Below are positions 32,668 through 35,735 of a stretch of DNA of 35,735 nt, piece after piece. The position numbers were made by a program, and so were the translations under genes. The notes beneath the pieces were generated by a model. That model saw nothing but the letters and a program-made list of their open reading frames with translations. It was not told where the DNA came from and searched no databases. The first letter of the stretch is position 1; each line of letters opens with the position of its first letter. The stretch comes from Ruminococcus sp. (lineage in GTDB: Bacteria > Bacillota > Clostridia > Oscillospirales > Ruminococcaceae). Location: the NCBI GenBank assembly GCA_015066865.1, contig SVNQ01000022.1, forward strand, positions 1 to 35,735, in the 5' to 3' direction.

Positions 32668-33921
32668 ATGGACAACAGATTTTTTGTGGATGGTAAGCAC
32701 CTTTCTCCCTCCGCCCTTGAAAAGAAGCACCGCCTTGAAACCGATCCTGCAAGCCGTACCGATCACATGGAATATATGGACGGTATGGAACAGATCAATT
32801 CCGACATCATGGAAAAGGTGCTGTCTGAAATGGACAACTACGATCATTCTCGTTATACTGCAAAGGACGTGAATGCGGCATTGGAGCATGAAACCTGCAC
32901 GATTGAGGATTTTAAGGCACTTTTATCCCCTGCCGCACAGCCGTTTCTGGAACAGATGGCACAGCGTGCAAGACAGACCACATCCAAGCATTTCGGCAAC
33001 ACCGTGTATCTGTTCACACCGCTGTATATTGCAAATTATTGCGAGAATTACTGCGTCTACTGCGGCTTCAACTGCTACAACAACATCAATCGCATGAAGC
33101 TGGATATGGCGCAGATTGAACGTGAAATGCAGATCATCCAGAGAAGCGGCATGGAGGAAATTCTCATTCTCACGGGCGAAAGCCGCAGCCAGAGTAATAT
33201 CGAATACATTGGCGAAGCCTGCAAGCTTGCACGAAAATATTTCCGTATGGTCGGACTTGAAATTTATCCCGTGAACGTGGATGAATACAAGTATCTCCAC
33301 AAATGCGGTGCGGATTATGTCACAGTATTTCAGGAAACCTACAACAGCGACCGCTATTCCGAGCTTCATCTGCTCGGTCATAAGCGTGTGTATCCATACC
33401 GCTTTGATGCACAGGAAAGGGCAATTCTGGGTGGAATGAGAGGTGTTGCATTCTCGGCACTTCTGGGGCTTTCCGATTTCCGAAAGGACGCACTTGCAAG
33501 TGCCCTGCACGTCTATTTCTTACAGCGTAAATATCCGCACGCTGAAATGTCGCTGTCCTGTCCGAGATTACGCCCCATCATCAACAATGACAAAATCAAT
33601 CCCCTTGATGTGCATGAAACACAGCTTTGCCAGATTATCTGTGCATACAGAATTTTCCTGCCTTTTGTTGGAATTACCGTTTCTTCAAGAGAAAGCGAGA
33701 GTTTTAGAAACGGCATTGTAAAGATTGCCGCAACAAAGGTTTCCGCAGGTGTTTCCACGGGAATAGGCGACCATGAAAGCAAGTACAATGGCAAGGAATC
33801 AGACGGCACAGAGGGTGATGAGCAGTTCGAGATAAACGATGCTCGACCGCTTGATGTGATGTACAAGGACATTGCCGCAGAGGGCTTACAGCCTGTGCTT
33901 AACGATTATATCTATATGTGA
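32668..33921 (+). CDS. thiH: 2-iminoacetate synthase ThiH (radical SAM tyrosine lyase)
   Basis: 417 residues. The radical SAM cluster motif C125-x3-C129-x2-C132 sits in YCENYCVYCGFNC. It splits tyrosine into p-cresol and dehydroglycine for ThiG; this oxygen-sensitive route replaces the glycine oxidase ThiO of aerobes and fits a strict anaerobe. The chosen ATG follows GAGGTG. The gene lies between thiG (9-bp gap) and thiE (8-bp gap). Confidence 0.95.
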   Translation: MDNRFFVDGKHLSPSALEKKHRLETDPASRTDHMEYMDGMEQINSDIMEKVLSEMDNYDHSRYTAKDVNAALEHETCTIEDFKALLSPAAQPFLEQMAQRARQTTSKHFGNTVYLFTPLYIANYCENYCVYCGFNCYNNINRMKLDMAQIEREMQIIQRSGMEEILILTGESRSQSNIEYIGEACKLARKYFRMVGLEIYPVNVDEYKYLHKCGADYVTVFQETYNSDRYSELHLLGHKRVYPYRFDAQERAILGGMRGVAFSALLGLSDFRKDALASALHVYFLQRKYPHAEMSLSCPRLRPIINNDKINPLDVHETQLCQIICAYRIFLPFVGITVSSRESESFRNGIVKIAATKVSAGVSTGIGDHESKYNGKESDGTEGDEQFEINDARPLDVMYKDIAAEGLQPVLNDYIYM

Positions 33922-33928
33922 GGTGCGT

Positions 33929-34564
33929 ATGAAAAACTTTGATACAATGATGTATTTTATCACCGACAGCACAAATTACAGCGAGGAAGAGTTCTTACAT
34001 CGTGTGGAAGAAGCCTGCAAGGGCGGAGTCACGCTCATTCAGCTTCGTGAAAAGGACAGGACAACAAAGGAATATCTTGTGCTTGCTCAAAAGGTACACG
34101 AAATCACGCAAAGATACGATATTCCGCTTATTATTGACGACAGGGTGGATGTTGCTTTGGCTGTAAATGCCGAGGGCGTTCACGTCGGTCAGTCCGATAT
34201 GCCAGTCAAACTTGCAAGACAGCTTATGGGTGGGGATAAAATCGTCGGAGCAACCGCAAAGACCGTTCCGCAGGCACTTGAAGCTTATGAACAGGGTGCG
34301 GATTATCTCGGAGTAGGTGCAATATACCCAACCACCACAAAGGTTAAAACTGTGCTGACAAGTGTTGACACGCTGAAAGAAATCGTGAAGGCTGTTCCGA
34401 TAAAGGTCAATGCTATCGGTGGCTTGAATAAGGATAATATCCACGTTCTGAAAAACAGCGGAATCGACGGGATCTGTGTTGTTTCGGCAATTATGAAAGC
34501 AGATAACCCGAAGGCTGCCGCAGAGGAATTAAGGGAGGCGTTCCATGAATTGCAGCGAAATTAA
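33929..34564 (+). CDS. thiE: Thiamine-phosphate synthase ThiE
   Basis: 211 residues. Family motifs: YFITDS at the start, LIQLREKD, IIDDRVDVALAVNAEGVHVG, GVGAIYPTTTK and AIGGL. It couples the pyrimidine diphosphate and the thiazole phosphate to make thiamine monophosphate. The start follows GAGGTG directly after thiH; the longer frame from 33872 lies inside thiH. Its last 20 bp overlap thiD. Confidence 0.95.
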   Translation: MKNFDTMMYFITDSTNYSEEEFLHRVEEACKGGVTLIQLREKDRTTKEYLVLAQKVHEITQRYDIPLIIDDRVDVALAVNAEGVHVGQSDMPVKLARQLMGGDKIVGATAKTVPQALEAYEQGADYLGVGAIYPTTTKVKTVLTSVDTLKEIVKAVPIKVNAIGGLNKDNIHVLKNSGIDGICVVSAIMKADNPKAAAEELREAFHELQRN

Positions 34565-35339
34565 AACCGCCCTCACCATTGCAGGCAGTGATTCCAGCGG
34601 CGGTGCGGGTATTCAGGCGGATTTAAAGACAATGCTTGCAAACGGAGTTTACGGAATGAGTGCTATCACTGCCCTCACTGCCCAGAATACTATGGGCGTT
34701 ACCGCAATTTCAGAAGTCACACCCGAATTTCTCGGACAGCAGATAAATGCCGTATTCACGGATATTTTTCCCGATGCGGTCAAGACGGGGATGGTCGCAA
34801 ATGCAGAGCTTATTGAGGTAATTTCGGAAAGGCTAAGCTTTTACAAAGCAAGAAATATCGTGGTTGACCCTGTAATGATTGCCACAAGCGGTGCAAGGCT
34901 GATTTCAGAAGATGCGGTAGCTGTGCTGAAAGCGAAACTATTACCCATAGCTTCCGTGATTACGCCTAATATTCCCGAAGCGGAGGTGCTGTCGGGAATC
35001 AAAATTGCAAGCAAAGCTGATATGGAAAAAGCCGCAGGACATATCAACAAATCCTACGGCTGTGCAGTTCTGCTCAAAGGCGGTCACAGTATCAGTGATG
35101 CCGATGATTTGCTTTATGAAAACGGCGAAACGACGTGGTTTGAGGGAGTGCGTATCGACAATCCCAATACGCACGGAACGGGCTGTACGCTGTCAAGTGC
35201 AATCGCTTCAAATCTTGCCAAGGGGTATGATTTAAAGCAGTCGGTAAGGCTTGCAAAGGAATATATTTCGGGTGTCTTATCCGCCAAGCTTGATTTAGGC
35301 AAAGGAAGCGGACCTTTGCACCACGGTTTTTTATTGTGA
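34545..35339 (+). CDS. thiD: Hydroxymethylpyrimidine (phosphate) kinase ThiD
   Basis: 264 residues. Ribokinase-like: IAGSDSSGGAGIQADLKT at the N-terminus, DPVMIATSGA, TPNIPEAEVLSG, and the catalytic GTGCTLSSAIA near residue 210. It phosphorylates HMP and HMP phosphate to feed ThiE. It overlaps thiE by 20 bp, with GGGAGG inside thiE. No thiC or thiM is in the window, so the pyrimidine part must come from elsewhere. Confidence 0.95.
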   Translation: MNCSEIKTALTIAGSDSSGGAGIQADLKTMLANGVYGMSAITALTAQNTMGVTAISEVTPEFLGQQINAVFTDIFPDAVKTGMVANAELIEVISERLSFYKARNIVVDPVMIATSGARLISEDAVAVLKAKLLPIASVITPNIPEAEVLSGIKIASKADMEKAAGHINKSYGCAVLLKGGHSISDADDLLYENGETTWFEGVRIDNPNTHGTGCTLSSAIASNLAKGYDLKQSVRLAKEYISGVLSAKLDLGKGSGPLHHGFLL

Positions 35340-35350
35340 AATCGGCAAAA

Positions 35351-35376
35351 GCCGTCCGTGATTTCACACGGACGGC
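35351..35376 (+). terminator. Hairpin after thiD, weak terminator
   Basis: A perfect 10-bp stem, GCCGTCCGTG with CACGGACGGC, encloses a 6-nt loop 11 bp after the thiD stop. No T-run follows, so termination is plausible but not certain. Confidence 0.5.
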
Positions 35377-35413
35377 GATGTAATGATATTCAGTTCGATA
35401 AATTGGAATTTGA

Positions 35414-35735
35414 TCATTTCTTTAAATTATTCTCTTTATCAAAAAACGCTTTTTTCAAAACACAGTATTCTTGTTCCGAGAACATTTCTTTGCATCTTTT
35501 AGCATACTCTGCAGAGCGCTCCAACATGGCATGAATCTTTGCACACGGAAATTCATCGCATTGGTTGCATTTACTTACTCTATGCTCTTTTGTGCATTCC
35601 ACTAACTGGTATGTACATTGCTTATGAGAAGAACAGCCGTTGCAAGCAATTTCTTCGTTTGAAACGACATGTGTTCTCCAACCAACTTTATACCATAGCT
35701 CGGCAACTGCGGTTAATTCTTCATGAGTACGTGCA
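35414..35735 (-). CDS. DUF3795-like cysteine-rich protein, 5' end beyond the window
   Basis: The frame stays open to the window edge, giving 106 residues of C-terminal part. Cysteines come in spaced groups: CNGC, a lone C in KQC, EC, KCNQC and EFPC, with WYKVGWR before them and a basic end (NNLKK). This matches the DUF3795 family as I recall it, small proteins that probably bind zinc or iron; function unknown. A GTG inside (35602) could be taken as a start but cuts the cysteine cluster, so the longer frame is right. Confidence 0.75.
   Translation of the reverse strand, partial: ARTHEELTAVAELWYKVGWRTHVVSNEEIACNGCSSHKQCTYQLVECTKEHRVSKCNQCDEFPCAKIHAMLERSAEYAKRCKEMFSEQEYCVLKKAFFDKENNLKK

Overview
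This window looks like chromosome from an anaerobic gut or rumen Firmicute close to Ruminococcus (Oscillospiraceae). The evidence is a giant secreted leucine-rich-repeat protein ending in a type I dockerin of the ruminococcal kind, Firmicute gene pairs (NfeD with SPFH, a two-component system with an ABC module, MerR-TipAS), an oxygen-sensitive ThiH-type thiazole pathway, GGAGG ribosome binding sites and many near-consensus TTGACA-N17-TATAAT promoters. I see no rRNA, tRNA, CRISPR array, phage or transposase gene. The genus is an inference; nothing here names the species.

Layout. 1-330: a non-coding MITE-like repeat full of hairpins, merging into a terminator. 331-4515 (minus): a histidine phosphatase behind a heterodimeric ABC exporter with one degenerate ATP site. 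4640-7550 (minus): a lipoprotein, NfeD, SPFH/band-7 and DUF4003 operon. 7702-12621: an intramembrane-sensing type histidine kinase and response regulator, divergent from an ABC ATPase and a large FtsX-type permease, with a BceR-like operator between them. 12771-17690: single genes (HD phosphohydrolase, MerR-TipAS regulator, DUF4846 protein, an ASCH-DUF1810 fusion, a small exported protein, a YkuE-like phosphoesterase). 17985-25810 (minus): a TetR regulator that overlaps by 4 bp the gene for a 2364-residue LRR / EF-hand-like / Ig-like / Thr-rich / dockerin protein. 26020-30621 (minus): an NAD salvage operon under an NrtR-type Nudix regulator (Nudix, nicotinamidase, PRPP-synthetase-like, NAMPT-like, NAD synthase, then a small broken ORF). 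30757-35339 (plus): a TPP riboswitch with two tandem terminators, then thiS-thiF-thiG-thiH-thiE-thiD. 35414-35735: the 3' part of a DUF3795 cysteine-rich protein that runs off the window.

How the genes work together. The NAD operon encodes nicotinamide deamidation, ribosylation of the pyridine base, a supply of activated ribose phosphate and the last amidation step. Only an adenylyltransferase (NadD) is missing. The NAMPT-like enzyme has alanine where human NAMPT has the nicotinamide-recognising Asp219, which would fit nicotinate use, or an unusual donor as in the phage NAD-reconstitution enzymes. The operon promoter carries a 33-bp dyad at its start site that is a good candidate NrtR operator. 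The thiamine operon next to it is divergent and has its own TPP switch, so two cofactor systems share one intergenic region.

The most unusual points are: the TetR-dockerin-LRR pair (4-bp overlap, an apparent ATC start codon, two near-identical operator-like palindromes, an EF-hand-like loop opening each LRR block, 23 AKP units in the linker); the residue change in the NAMPT-like enzyme; the paired terminators behind one TPP aptamer; and the BceR-type operator in front of a permease with about 8 rather than 10 membrane segments.
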